From contig NZ_CP097298.1 in the NCBI RefSeq assembly GCF_023503965.1, positions 2,823,501 to 2,887,500 on the forward strand: a stretch of 64,000 nt of DNA. Reading direction: 5' to 3'. The notes below the pieces were generated by a model that had not been told where the DNA came from, ran no database searches, and worked only from the letters and a program-made list of their open reading frames with translations. Source of the stretch: Brevundimonas albigilva. GTDB taxonomy: Bacteria; Pseudomonadota; Alphaproteobacteria; Caulobacterales; Caulobacteraceae. This document shows positions 10,423-21,156 of this stretch, piece after piece. The position numbers and the translations under genes are program-made. Within the stretch, counting starts at the first letter, position 1. Every line of letters starts with the position of its first letter.

Positions 10423-10426
<4 letters not shown>
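9484..10426 (+). CDS. CPBP family intramembrane glutamic endopeptidase (one frameshift)
   Basis: CPBP (CAAX protease/bacteriocin-processing) enzymes are membrane glutamic proteases. The catalytic EExxxR motif appears as [11 protein letters not shown] and the second motif, FxxxH, as FGLLHAAN, each within a membrane helix; a third conserved Asn lies in TNVTLFG. The frame is broken by an extra T at 10168-10169. Removing it gives [16 protein letters not shown] and a protein of 313 residues. The start has GGAAAGGACC upstream. Position at the end of the three-paralogue operon suggests it processes, or acts with, those membrane proteins; that is inference. It converges with uvrA, the stop codons overlapping. 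Confidence 0.85.
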
Positions 10427-13354
<2,928 letters not shown>

Positions 13355-13401
13355 GCCTGATCGGGAACGCGGGGAGGCCCCGGCGGCTCCGGAGCGACAG
13401 C

Positions 13402-13449
13402 GGTATATGGGGATGATTTGCGGGATTTAAGCAAGAACAAATAAGGAAC
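13402..13449 (-). promoter_or_regulatory. uvrA promoter region with SOS (LexA) box
   Basis: On the minus strand the sequence contains GTTC-CTTATTT-GTTC (13435-13449), an exact match to the direct-repeat LexA box GTTC-N7-GTTC known for alphaproteobacteria. A possible -10, TATACC, lies downstream at 13402-13407, so bound LexA would cover the -35 side. Damage induction of uvrA is established in this class; its presence here is inferred from the motif. Confidence 0.82.
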
Positions 13450-13544
13450 GCTAACCCGCCACCGGGACGTGCGCGACGGCGTCCGTTGACGCGACGCCCC
13501 GCCTCCTGTCACCTGATCGCTCCAATCGGCTGGCGGAGACCGCC

Positions 13545-14144
13545 ATGACGACGCCTTCGCCAGCGATCCCGCGCACGCCGCACCTGCCGGAGGCCGCCGC
13601 GGCCCGCCTGCGCGGCCTGCTGGACGGCTGTCGGGGCTATCTGGAATACGGCTCGGGCGGGTCCACGGTGATGGCCGGCGAAATGGGAGCGCCCTTCACC
13701 GTCAGCGTCGAGAGCGACGGCGATTGGCTGGCGGCGCTACGACAGGCGCTGGACGGCGCGGCCGGCGAACGCATCCTGCTTCACGCCGACATCGGACCGA
13801 CGGGGGAATGGGGGCATCCCGTGTCGGAGGCGCAGTGGCGCCGCTGGCACGCCTATCCGCTGCTGGGTTGGGAGACGTGCCGGGCGCGCGGTCTGGTTCC
13901 CGACCTGGTGTTGATCGACGGGCGCTTCCGCCGGGCGTGCCTTTACGCCTCGTTGCTGTTCGCCTGGCCCGGAACGCGCATCCTGTTCGACGACTACGCC
14001 GGCCGCCCGACCTACCACCCGGTGGAGGAGATCCTGAAGCCAGTCGCCCTGCACGACCGAATGGCCGAGTTCGTGGCACCGGCCTCCATCGACCGCGACG
14101 CCGTGTGGCGCGCCCTGCTCGAAGCGTCGACGGACAAGGCGTAG
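13545..14144 (+). CDS. Class I SAM methyltransferase-like protein, function unknown
   Basis: This 199-residue protein contains YLEYGSGGSTVM (about residues 31-42), which looks like a glycine-rich SAM-binding motif I. DLVLIDGRFRRACLY near residue 121 resembles the motif IV to post-motif region of Rossmann methyltransferases. No catalytic motif for a known substrate is visible. The ATG has GGCGGAG eight bases upstream. It stands alone between uvrA (divergent) and the globin gene (convergent). The fold assignment is moderate and the function unknown. Confidence 0.6.
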   Translation: MTTPSPAIPRTPHLPEAAAARLRGLLDGCRGYLEYGSGGSTVMAGEMGAPFTVSVESDGDWLAALRQALDGAAGERILLHADIGPTGEWGHPVSEAQWRRWHAYPLLGWETCRARGLVPDLVLIDGRFRRACLYASLLFAWPGTRILFDDYAGRPTYHPVEEILKPVALHDRMAEFVAPASIDRDAVWRALLEASTDKA

Positions 14145-14157
14145 GGCCGGATCGGCG

Positions 14158-14655
14158 TCAGGCGTCCTCGGTCCAGGGCGGGGAAGGGGCGCGAAAGCGC
14201 TCTCCGGGCGCAAGCAGGACGCCGTGCGCGTTGGCTACGCCCAGTTCCAGGCTTTCGGCGATGCGGCGCGCCCGCTCCATGAAGGCGGCGGCCGCCTGCG
14301 GCGGACACAGGTCGCGCACCGTGTCCTGGAACAGCGTCAGCCAGCGGTCGAAATGGCGGGCGTCGATGGGCAGGGGCAGGTGCCTGGGCATGGGACGGCC
14401 CTGATAGACGCCGCTGGCCAGGACCACGGACGACCAGAACCGCTTCATCTGGGCCAGGTGCGGTCCCCAATCCCCGACACGATCGGCGAAGATCGGGCCG
14501 ATCAGGGCGTCGTCGCGGACACGGGCGTAGAAGGCCTCGACCACGCGATCGATCAGGGCCTCGTCCACGCCGGTCATCTCTCTCTGTCGCTGGACGGCGG
14601 CCGCGCGGCGTTCGGCGGCGCCGGCGGAATCCTCGACACGGAACGGGGGCTGCAT
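14158..14655 (-). CDS. Group III truncated hemoglobin
   Basis: This 165-residue globin carries heme and probably handles oxygen or nitric oxide in the cytoplasm. The family pattern is visible: VVEAFYARVRDDALIGPIF in the A/B helices, MKRFWSSVV in the E helix, then ARHFDRWLTLFQDTV, whose His is the proximal heme ligand. The start at MQPPFRVED was chosen because the upstream extension lacks family similarity. Truncated globins are about 120-140 residues, so there is a short N-terminal extension (about 25 residues) of unknown role. Confidence 0.82.
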   Translation of the reverse strand: MQPPFRVEDSAGAAERRAAAVQRQREMTGVDEALIDRVVEAFYARVRDDALIGPIFADRVGDWGPHLAQMKRFWSSVVLASGVYQGRPMPRHLPLPIDARHFDRWLTLFQDTVRDLCPPQAAAAFMERARRIAESLELGVANAHGVLLAPGERFRAPSPPWTEDA

Positions 14656-14803
14656 GAGGCTCCATGTAGGCTGTCCGGCGCGGGCGATCCACTGGACGAC
14701 TTGCCCATGTTCACGCGCCCGTGTGCGGTCTCGCCCTTGCGCGGCGGACCCGGACACGCCATCCTCAGTTCCCTGAGCACTTGAGCAAGGAGGCTCGACG
14801 ATC

Positions 14804-14938
14804 ATGATCATCGCACTGGCAACCGGTTCCGCCCTGTCCGCCATGCTGCTCGTGATCCTCCATGCCAACCAGCCCAAGCCCAAGCGGGTCCGCGTCCGCG
14901 CTCGTGACGCTCGACAAGGTCGCCGCACGGACGCCTGA
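14804..14938 (+). CDS. Possible small membrane protein nested with the ABC-F start
   Basis: A 44-codon reading frame begins with MIIALATGSALSAMLLVILH, one hydrophobic helix, followed by a very basic tail (PKPKRVRVRARDAR). AAGGAGG lies ten bases before the ATG, the best ribosome binding site in this area. It overlaps the 5' end of the ABC-F gene in another frame by 77 bases. It may be a real small protein, or the site may drive the ABC-F gene through a leader. Confidence 0.35.
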   Translation: MIIALATGSALSAMLLVILHANQPKPKRVRVRARDARQGRRTDA

Positions 14939-16472
14939 AGGCGTCACCCTCTTCGATAATCTGAGCCTGACGTTCGCGCGTGAACGCACCGGCGTGGTCG
15001 GTCGCAACGGCGCGGGCAAGAGCACCCTGCTGCGCCTGATCGCGGGCCGTCAGGCGCCGGCCGAAGGCGTGGTCGCACGCGCCGGCTCGGTCGGCGTGCT
15101 GGACCAGCGCGCCGAAGGTCCGCCCGGCGAAAGCGCGGCCGACGCCCTGGGCGCGGCGAAGGGCCTGCGCCTGATCGAGCGCGTCCTGGCGGGCGATGCC
15201 GCCGGCGACGACCTGGCGGAGGCGGACTGGACGCTGGAGGCGCGGATCGACGAAGCGCTGGCGGCGGTGGGGCTGGCCGCCCTGCCGATGTCGCGCCAGA
15301 CCGCGGCGCTGAGCGGCGGGGAACGCACGCGATTGCGACTGGCGCGGCTGATGCTGGAAAAGCCCGATCTGATCCTTCTGGACGAGCCGACCAATCACCT
15401 GGACCAGGAGGCGCGCCGGCGGGTGGCCGAGATGGTGGAGCGATGGGAGGGCGGCGTCGTGGTCGTCAGCCACGACCGCGATCTGCTGCGCCGGATGGAC
15501 CGGATCGTCGACGTCTCGGGCCTGGGGGTGGAGATCGTCGGCGGCGGCTATGACCTCTACGCCGCCCGAAAGGCCGACGCGCGGACGGCGGCCGAGCGCG
15601 CGCTGGCCGAGGCGGAAAGGGACGTGTCGCGCGCGGGTGCGGAGGCGCAGCGCCGCGTCGAGGCGAAGGCGCGGCGCGACGCCGCCGGCCGTCGCAAGGC
15701 CGGACGCGGCGACATGCCCCGCATCCTGATCGGCGCGCGGGCCGAGCAGGCGGAAAACAGCGGCGCGCGCGATCATCGGCTGGCGACGCGCCAGGCCGAG
15801 GCGGCCGAAGCCGCCCTGGCGGCCGCGCGGTCCCGGGTCGAGCGGGTGCGGGCCCTGTCCATCGCCCTGCCGCCGACCCGCCTGCCGCCGGGCCGGACCG
15901 TGGCGACCTTGCGCGACGCGACCTGGGCGGCGCCTGACGGACGGGTCGTGCTGGGGCCGATCTCCCTGGGGCTGACCGGCCCGGAGCGGGTCGCGGTGAC
16001 CGGCGCGAACGGCGCGGGCAAGACCACGCTGCTGCGGTTGATCGCCGGGCGGATCGAGCCGACGTCGGGGACGGTCGAACGACCGGTCAGGGGCGTCATG
16101 CTGGATCAGCAGGCGGACATCCTGCGGCCCGAGGAGACCCTGGCGGAGGCGTGGCTGAGGCTGAACCCGGCGGGCCGGCTCAATGACGCCCAGGCGGCGC
16201 TGGCGCGCTTCCTGTTCCGCAACGCGGCGGCGCATCGACGTGTCGGCGACCTGTCGGGCGGGGAGCGGCTGCGCGGGGCGCTGGCGCGCGTGATGACCGG
16301 AGCCGAGCCGCCGCCTTTGCTGATCCTGGACGAGCCGACCAACCACCTGGACCTGGCCTCGGTCGAGGCGGTGGAGGGGGCGTTGGCGGGCTACGACGGC
16401 GCGCTGGTGGTGGTGAGCCACGACGCCGACTTCCTGACCGCGGTGGGCGTGGAGCGGACGCTGGCCCTTTAG
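14862..16472 (+). CDS. ABC-F family ATP-binding protein
   Basis: ABC-F proteins have two fused ABC ATPase domains and no membrane part; characterised members act on the ribosome. Domain 1 has GRNGAGKST and LSGGERTRLRLARLM with LLDEPTNHLD; domain 2 has GANGAGKTT and LSGGERLRGALARVM with LILDEPTNHLD. A charged linker rich in Ala, Arg and Glu (about residues 235-330) joins them. At 536 residues it matches the family. The start is ambiguous: the ATG giving MPTSPSPSG is used here, but the GTG beginning VTLDKVAARTPEG at 14907 fits homologues well. A resistance role cannot be read from the sequence. Confidence 0.85.
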   Translation: MPTSPSPSGSASALVTLDKVAARTPEGVTLFDNLSLTFARERTGVVGRNGAGKSTLLRLIAGRQAPAEGVVARAGSVGVLDQRAEGPPGESAADALGAAKGLRLIERVLAGDAAGDDLAEADWTLEARIDEALAAVGLAALPMSRQTAALSGGERTRLRLARLMLEKPDLILLDEPTNHLDQEARRRVAEMVERWEGGVVVVSHDRDLLRRMDRIVDVSGLGVEIVGGGYDLYAARKADARTAAERALAEAERDVSRAGAEAQRRVEAKARRDAAGRRKAGRGDMPRILIGARAEQAENSGARDHRLATRQAEAAEAALAAARSRVERVRALSIALPPTRLPPGRTVATLRDATWAAPDGRVVLGPISLGLTGPERVAVTGANGAGKTTLLRLIAGRIEPTSGTVERPVRGVMLDQQADILRPEETLAEAWLRLNPAGRLNDAQAALARFLFRNAAAHRRVGDLSGGERLRGALARVMTGAEPPPLLILDEPTNHLDLASVEAVEGALAGYDGALVVVSHDADFLTAVGVERTLAL

Positions 16473-18043
16473 CCCCAGGCCTCGACGGCGCCGCGTCGGC
16501 GGACGGGCGCGACGGAGGCCAACTGGGTGCGCGGCTCGGCCTCCGCGCGGCCGAACAGCCATCCCTGGCCGAACTGGACGCCCATGCCCTGCAGCGCCTT
16601 GGCCAGGCTTTCTGTCTCGATCATCTCGGCGATGATCTCCAGCTTCAGGGACTGGCACAGCTCCACGATGCTGCGCAGCATGGTGGCCGAGCGTTCGTCG
16701 GTTTCGATATCATGGATCAGGGCGCCGTCGATCTTGACCGCGTCCACCGAGAGGCGACGGATGTAGTCATAGGAGGCCGCGCCGGCGCCGAAGTCGTCGA
16801 TGCAGACCTTGATGCCGGCCTCGCGCAGGGCGCCCAGGCGCCGGTCGGCGGCTTCCAGATCGGCCAGGGCGGCGGTCTCGGTGACTTCGACCATCAGCCG
16901 CTTCCGTTCGGCCGTGGCGCCGCTGGTCATGTGCAGCAGGTTCTCGACATAGGCGTCGTCGCCCAGCGAACCGCCCGAGACGTTGATCGCCATCTTCAGC
17001 AGCCCGGCGCCGGGCTGGCGCATCCGCTTCAGGACCTTCTCGGCGACCGCCAGGTCGAAGGATTCGATCAGGGCCAGCTCCTCGGCCATGCGGATCGCCT
17101 CGCCGGGACCGCTGTTGGCGCTGAAGCGCGCGAGGGCCTCGAAATGATGCACCGCGCGCGAATCCAGATGGACGATGGGCTGGTAGTGGACCTGGAACTC
17201 TCGCGCCTTGACCAGGGTGCGGAAGGTTTCGGCCTCGCGGAAGGTGCGTTTCAGCGAGTCGGCGAACGCCAGCTGCGGATTGGCCAGGCCGTCGTTCTTC
17301 AGGCAGCCCTCGATGGCGAAACGCATGGCGCGAAGCACGCACAGGGATTCGGCGCCCTTGGGCACTTCCGAGGCGAAGTTGCGGGCCGAAAGATCGACGC
17401 CTTCGGCGCGGCCCGCCTCGACGATCTCGGCGGCGATATCGCGGCGGTCGTCCGGAGCGCGCAGCAGGGCGAAGCGTTCGGGCGTCAGCTGGGCCGCGCT
17501 GGATCCCTGCACGGCGGCGGATTGAAGGGTGGCCTCGATGCGCCGGTTCATCCGCGCGGCCACGTCGTCGGTCAGACCTTCCAGACCCTGGACGTCCAGG
17601 AAGGCCAGGGCCAGGCCCGTGGCGCTCTCGACCACGGGCGCGGCTTCCGCCATGAAGGTCTCGGCGTCGACCAGCGGACGCGTCTGCAGTTCGGACGCCA
17701 TGAAGGCGGGGCCTTCATAGGTCAGGCCGCACGAGACGGCCGGGGCCAGTTGCGGCAGCACGAACGCCCGCAGGGTGGCGCGTCGCAGCCGGTCCGGCCC
17801 CGCGCGCAGTAAGACCGAGACGGCGGGCGTCCTCTGTCCGGGTTGGAGCGCGCGCACGGTCGCCACCACGGCGCCGCCCTCGTGAAGCAGGTCGCCCAGC
17901 GCCTTGCCGGTCCAGGCGGCGGCGTCCTGGCCGGACACCGGCCCCACGCCGATGCCGAAGGCGATCGTCCCGCCTGAATCGACCTCGATCAACGCATCAG
18001 CGGATGCGAAGGCGAGGCCCAGCAGACGGGTGGTCATGGTCAT
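16469..18043 (-). CDS. EAL-domain cyclic-di-GMP phosphodiesterase
   Basis: EAL enzymes hydrolyse c-di-GMP to pGpG. The EAL domain fills the C-terminal half (about residues 270-500): FEALAR (EAL), INVSGGSL (metal Asn), VEVTET, IDDFGAGAASYDY (DD), AVKIDG (Lys), AEMIETE and GQGWLFG. The residues needed for metal binding and catalysis all appear kept, so it is probably active, although two loops differ from consensus (GAG for GTG, MIET for GVET). The N-terminal half has no recognised domain and no membrane span, so the protein is probably cytosolic. Its place next to flagellar genes suggests a motility link, by context only. The ABC-F stop overlaps its own. Confidence 0.82.
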   Translation of the reverse strand: MTMTTRLLGLAFASADALIEVDSGGTIAFGIGVGPVSGQDAAAWTGKALGDLLHEGGAVVATVRALQPGQRTPAVSVLLRAGPDRLRRATLRAFVLPQLAPAVSCGLTYEGPAFMASELQTRPLVDAETFMAEAAPVVESATGLALAFLDVQGLEGLTDDVAARMNRRIEATLQSAAVQGSSAAQLTPERFALLRAPDDRRDIAAEIVEAGRAEGVDLSARNFASEVPKGAESLCVLRAMRFAIEGCLKNDGLANPQLAFADSLKRTFREAETFRTLVKAREFQVHYQPIVHLDSRAVHHFEALARFSANSGPGEAIRMAEELALIESFDLAVAEKVLKRMRQPGAGLLKMAINVSGGSLGDDAYVENLLHMTSGATAERKRLMVEVTETAALADLEAADRRLGALREAGIKVCIDDFGAGAASYDYIRRLSVDAVKIDGALIHDIETDERSATMLRSIVELCQSLKLEIIAEMIETESLAKALQGMGVQFGQGWLFGRAEAEPRTQLASVAPVRRRGAVEAWG

Positions 18044-18103
18044 GACCCCATTGAGCACGCGCGCGCTTAAAAAATCGGCAACGCGCCGGCGCGGGGCGTC
18101 GGG

Positions 18104-18541
18104 TCAGGCCGTGCGGTTGAAGGCGACGGCGCGGCCGTCGCCCTGGGCGGCGCGGCCGTCGGCGGCGTAGGCGGCCGCGGGGGTGCGCGACGCCGCGACC
18201 TCGTGCGCGATGGTGCGCACCAGCCCCTCCGAGATCGTCCGTGCCGCCTCCACGGCCCGTGCGTGGCGGTTCAGGACGCCGTCGAAGACGCGGGTGGCCT
18301 CGGCCAGTTCGCGCTTGTCGGCGGCCGGCGCGGCCGAGAGCAGCCCGGGATCGGCCTTCACCTGGGCCGTGTCGCGGCGGTAGAGATTGGCCATCTCCTG
18401 GGTGTCGGCCAGGCCCGCGGCGATGTCGCGCGGGCGATGGGTTTCCAGCGCCTCGGTCTCGGCCGAGAGGCGCTCGCCCAGCCGGCGGGTCAGGTCGATC
18501 AGCTGGCGCACGCGCGCCCGGGCCAGGTCGGCGTCGCTCAT
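18104..18541 (-). CDS. flbY: Flagellar protein FlbY (FlgN-like)
   Basis: This 145-residue, largely helical protein (RVRQLIDLTRRLGERLSAETEAL, cut here into heptad-like parts) matches the small FlbY protein of the Caulobacter flagellar cluster. FlbY resembles the FlgN chaperones that escort hook-associated proteins. It has no signal peptide, in line with a cytosolic chaperone. Its ATG overlaps the stop of the FlgJ-like gene (ATGA), so the two are coupled. The family call rests on length, helix pattern and gene order after flgI and the rod-binding gene. Confidence 0.7.
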   Translation of the reverse strand: MSDADLARARVRQLIDLTRRLGERLSAETEALETHRPRDIAAGLADTQEMANLYRRDTAQVKADPGLLSAAPAADKRELAEATRVFDGVLNRHARAVEAARTISEGLVRTIAHEVAASRTPAAAYAADGRAAQGDGRAVAFNRTA

Positions 18542-18837
18542 TGGGACTGCTCCTGCATCTTCAGCATCTCGCTCATCACCGACGAGGCCAGGCCGATGCC
18601 GCCGGCGGCGACGGTCTTCTTGGCCATTTCGTCGACCAGGAAGCTGCGCCAGGTCTGTTCGGCGCTGCCGCCGCCGAAGGGGCCGTCGGTCGAAAGCCCC
18701 TCGAACATCGGCTTCATCATCTGGGCCAGGAAGGTGGCCTCGAACGCCTCGGCGGTTTCGCGCGCCTTATCCGAGACGGCGCCGACGGCCTGGCCGACGG
18801 GCTTTAGCAGGTCGGTGGGCAGGGTCAGGTCGGCCAT
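18538..18837 (-). CDS. flgJ: FlgJ/CheL-type flagellar rod-binding protein
   Basis: This 99-residue protein corresponds to the rod-binding half of FlgJ; in alphaproteobacteria it is a separate short protein often named CheL. Family residues include FEATFLAQMMKPMFEGL and EMAKKTVAAGGIGLA. It lacks the peptidoglycan-hydrolase domain of enteric FlgJ, as is usual here. It would help rod subunits assemble in the periplasm. The start ATG lies two bases before the flgI stop and the stop overlaps flbY, giving the tight order flgI-flgJ-flbY. Confidence 0.85.
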   Translation of the reverse strand: MADLTLPTDLLKPVGQAVGAVSDKARETAEAFEATFLAQMMKPMFEGLSTDGPFGGGSAEQTWRSFLVDEMAKKTVAAGGIGLASSVMSEMLKMQEQSQ

Positions 18838-18839
18838 GG

Positions 18840-19955
18840 TCACATCACCTCGATGTCGGCCTGAAGCGCGCCGGCGGCCTTGATGGCCTGAAGGATGGAG
18901 ATCATGTCGCGCGGGCTGACCCCCAGGGCGTTCAGGCCGTTGACCAGGGTGGACAGGTTGGCCGCTCCGCCGACCAGCCGCATCTGGGTGCCCAGGTCCT
19001 CCTCGACGCTGACGCCGCTGTCGGGGACGACCGCGGTCTGGCCCTGGCTGAAGGGGGCGGGCTGGCTGACGAAGGGACGTTCGTCGACCGAGATGGTCAG
19101 ATTGCCCTGGGCGATGGCCACCTGGGAGATGCGCACCGCCTCGCCCATGACGATCACGCCGTTGACCTCGTCGATAATCACCTTGGCGGGAGAATCGACG
19201 GTGATCGGCAGGTTCTCGATCTGGCTGATGAAGCCGGCCATGCCCATCTGGCCCGGCGAGCGGAGCGCCACGACCGAGCCGTTCTCGGCCAGGGCCGAAC
19301 CGGGATAGGCGCCGTTGATCACGCCGGCGACCCGCTGGGCCGTAGTGAAGTCCGGGTTGCGCAGGGTCAGCCGGACCTCGTTCATATTGGTCAGCTGGAA
19401 GCCGGTCTCGCGTTCGACGGTGGCGCCGGAGGCGATGCGGCCGGCGGTCGGCACGCCGCGCGTCACCGACGAGCCCGAGGCGCCCGAGGCCGAGACGGCG
19501 CCCGTCTGGATGGATCCCTGGGCGACCGCATAGACCTGGCCGTCCGCACCCTGCAGGCTGGTGACCAGCAGGGTGCCGCCCAGCAGGCTCTTGGCGTCGC
19601 ACATGGAGGAGACCGAGACGTCGATGCGCGAGCCGGGCGTGGCGAAGGCCGGAAGATCGGCCGTCACCATGATGGCGGCCATGTTCTTGGAGTTGGCGTT
19701 GGTCCCGCGGATGTTGACGCCCAACCGTTCGGTCATGCCCTCCAGCGACTGGCGGGTGAAGGGGCAGTTGCGCAGGCTGTCGCCGGTGCCGTTCAGCCCG
19801 ACCACCAGGCCGTAGCCGACCAGCTGGTTGGAGCGGACGCCCTCCACGGCGGCGATGTCCTTGATCCGCGACTGGGCCATCGCCGGCGCGGCTGCGCCGC
19901 CGAACGCGGCGGCCAGGACGAGCGGGGCGATGAGTCGGCCGAGCATTTTCTGCAT
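18840..19955 (-). CDS. flgI: Flagellar P-ring protein FlgI
   Basis: FlgI forms the periplasmic P-ring around the flagellar rod. The N-terminus has a Sec signal peptide (MQKMLGRLIAPLVLAAAFGG, cleavage after PAMA). The mature protein starts SRIKDIAAVEGVR and contains QLVGYGLVVGLNGTGDS and GQMGMAGFISQIENLP, hallmark blocks. The C-terminus NALGVSPRDMISILQAIK is typical. The ATG at MQKML is preferred over an upstream TTG because it begins a proper signal peptide. A sigma-54-like promoter 37 bases upstream fits late-class flagellar expression. Confidence 0.95.
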   Translation of the reverse strand: MQKMLGRLIAPLVLAAAFGGAAAPAMAQSRIKDIAAVEGVRSNQLVGYGLVVGLNGTGDSLRNCPFTRQSLEGMTERLGVNIRGTNANSKNMAAIMVTADLPAFATPGSRIDVSVSSMCDAKSLLGGTLLVTSLQGADGQVYAVAQGSIQTGAVSASGASGSSVTRGVPTAGRIASGATVERETGFQLTNMNEVRLTLRNPDFTTAQRVAGVINGAYPGSALAENGSVVALRSPGQMGMAGFISQIENLPITVDSPAKVIIDEVNGVIVMGEAVRISQVAIAQGNLTISVDERPFVSQPAPFSQGQTAVVPDSGVSVEEDLGTQMRLVGGAANLSTLVNGLNALGVSPRDMISILQAIKAAGALQADIEVM

Positions 19956-19991
19956 GGGTGCGGGGTCCGTACGCAATTCGCCCCGTTCGTT

Positions 19992-20006
19992 GCGAAGATC
20001 GTGCCG
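19992..20006 (-). promoter_or_regulatory. Candidate sigma-54 promoter of flgI
   Basis: On the minus strand CGGCACGATCTTCGC keeps the invariant GG and GC elements exactly ten bases apart and matches TGGCAC-N5-TTGC at all but two bases. Transcription would begin about 25 bases before the flgI ATG. Caulobacter flagellar basal-body genes are commonly driven by sigma-54 with FlbD and FliX, which supports the call. Confidence 0.7.
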
Positions 20007-20057
20007 GAAAAAATGCTCAGCAAAAGCAATGACCCCGCCCGTCGGTCCCGCGTCCTT

Positions 20058-20074
20058 GCGGCAAGTTTTGCCGC
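20058..20074. promoter_or_regulatory. GCGGCAA/TTGCCGC inverted repeat, candidate FlbD (ftr) site
   Basis: Two perfect seven-base arms, GCGGCAA and TTGCCGC, flank a three-base spacer. The repeat lies about 55 bases upstream of the flgI sigma-54 site and 61 bases before fliX. Position and dyad shape suit an enhancer for FlbD, the flagellar activator controlled by FliX, but the exact FlbD consensus is from memory and not tested. Confidence 0.5.
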
Positions 20075-20134
20075 GTCGTTAACCAAACGCTCATGTCGGG
20101 CGGCGAAACATCGGATCATGATCCGGAGAGTCGC

Positions 20135-20574
20135 ATGAAGATCACCGGCCCCGCCGCGCCCGGCGCCTCGTCCAGCGCCCGACCTTCCCGTCCGGCCTCG
20201 GGCTTTTCGCTGGGGAGCGCGCCCAGCGCCAGCGCGACCGGCGCGGCCGCGCCGACCGCCTCGACCTCGGGCGTTTCGGACGTCTCGGCCCTGATGGCGT
20301 TGCAGGGGGTGGAGGGCCCGCTGGAGCGTCGCCGCCGGGCGGTCCGGAGGGGCGGGGGCTGCTGGATCGGCTGGACGAGCTGAAGCTGGCGCTGCTGGGC
20401 GGCGAGGCCGACGAGGCCGCGCTCCGGCGTCTCTCCCGCGCGCTTCAGGAGGAGCGCCCCGAGGCCGGCGAAGAGGCCGGGCTGAACGCCGTCCTGGACG
20501 AGATCGATCTTCGAGCCTCAGTTGAACTGGCCAAGGCCGAGATGCGCCGGGCCGACCCGCGTACGAGATCGTAA
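20135..20574 (+). CDS. fliX: Flagellar assembly regulator FliX (one frameshift)
   Basis: FliX is the Caulobacter-specific partner of the sigma-54 activator FlbD and links flagellar assembly to transcription. The protein starts MKITGPAAPG, has a Ser/Ala-rich N-terminal third, then the family block SDVSALMALQGVEGPLERR. The frame breaks in the five-G run at 20354-20358; adding one G continues as GLLDRLDELKLALLGGEADE and ends in MRRADPRTRS, for 146 residues. Divergent arrangement with flgI is the same as in Caulobacter. The ATG has CCGGAGAG upstream. Confidence 0.87.
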
Positions 20575-20588
20575 CTCCTTTGCATTGC

Positions 20589-20602
20589 GTGACAATTGTC
20601 AC
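20589..20602. promoter_or_regulatory. Perfect 14-bp palindrome upstream of dksA
   Basis: GTGACAATTGTCAC is a perfect dyad, 15 bases after the fliX stop and about 50 bases before the dksA -35 element. It has the size and symmetry of a dimeric repressor or activator site; the protein that binds it is unknown. Confidence 0.4.
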
Positions 20603-20650
20603 GCCCGTACGCCTGTCGGCGGAATTGCGATCACGGAATCGCGAGCCGCG

Positions 20651-20678
20651 TTGCCGCGACTCGCGCGGGTGCTATACG
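20651..20678 (+). promoter_or_regulatory. dksA promoter (sigma-70 type)
   Basis: TTGCCG (-35) and TATACG within GCTATACG (-10) are 16 bases apart. Both fit the Caulobacter housekeeping consensus (TTGACG, GCTANAWC) closely. The start of transcription would be about 35 bases before the dksA ATG. Confidence 0.6.
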
Positions 20679-20721
20679 GCCCCTACGCCACAGGGGGGCG
20701 TGCTATTAGAGCGTGAGTGCG

Positions 20722-21156
20722 ATGAACGCATTGGCGTCCGTAATGTCCGACGAAACGGCTGCGTACCGGCCATCCGACGACGAGCCGTTCATGAATGAAC
20801 GGCAGCTTGCCTACTTCAAGAAGAAGCTGCTGGCGTGGAAGGACGACATCCTGCGCGAGTCGCGCGGGACGGTGGTCAATCTGAAGGCCGAGACCGAGAA
20901 CCACCCCGACCTGGTGGATCGCGCGTCGTCGGAATCGGATCGCGCGCTGGAGCTTCGGACCCGCGACCGCCAGCGCAAGTTGATCTCCAAGATCGACGAC
21001 GCGCTGCGCCGGATCGAGGACGGCTCCTACGGCTATTGCGAGGACACCGGCGAACCGATCGGCCTGGGCCGACTGGAAGCCCGTCCGACGGCGACCCTGT
21101 CGGTCGAGGCCCAGGAACGCCACGAACGCCGCGAGCGCGTGCACCGCGACGACTGA
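20722..21156 (+). CDS. dksA: RNA polymerase-binding transcription factor DksA
   Basis: DksA binds the secondary channel of RNA polymerase and, with ppGpp, retunes transcription in starvation. At 144 residues it has the helical hairpin (FKKKLLAWKDDILRESRG onward, with DRASSESDRALELRTRDR) and the C-terminal block DGSYGYCEDTGEPIGLGRLE. Of the four zinc cysteines of the Escherichia coli protein only one remains (in YGYCED), as seen in many alphaproteobacterial DksA proteins, so it probably does not bind zinc. The ATG is favoured over the GTG nine bases upstream, though either could serve. Confidence 0.9.
   Translation: MNALASVMSDETAAYRPSDDEPFMNERQLAYFKKKLLAWKDDILRESRGTVVNLKAETENHPDLVDRASSESDRALELRTRDRQRKLISKIDDALRRIEDGSYGYCEDTGEPIGLGRLEARPTATLSVEAQERHERRERVHRDD

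Noticed and set aside
14862..16472. ABC-F protein as an antibiotic-resistance determinant
   Set aside because: The family is mostly housekeeping and no resistance-specific linker or context could be identified.
14808..16658. Long minus-strand open frame opposite the ABC-F gene
   Set aside because: Antisense to a clear two-domain ATPase; no motif, and Arg/Gly/Pro-rich composition.
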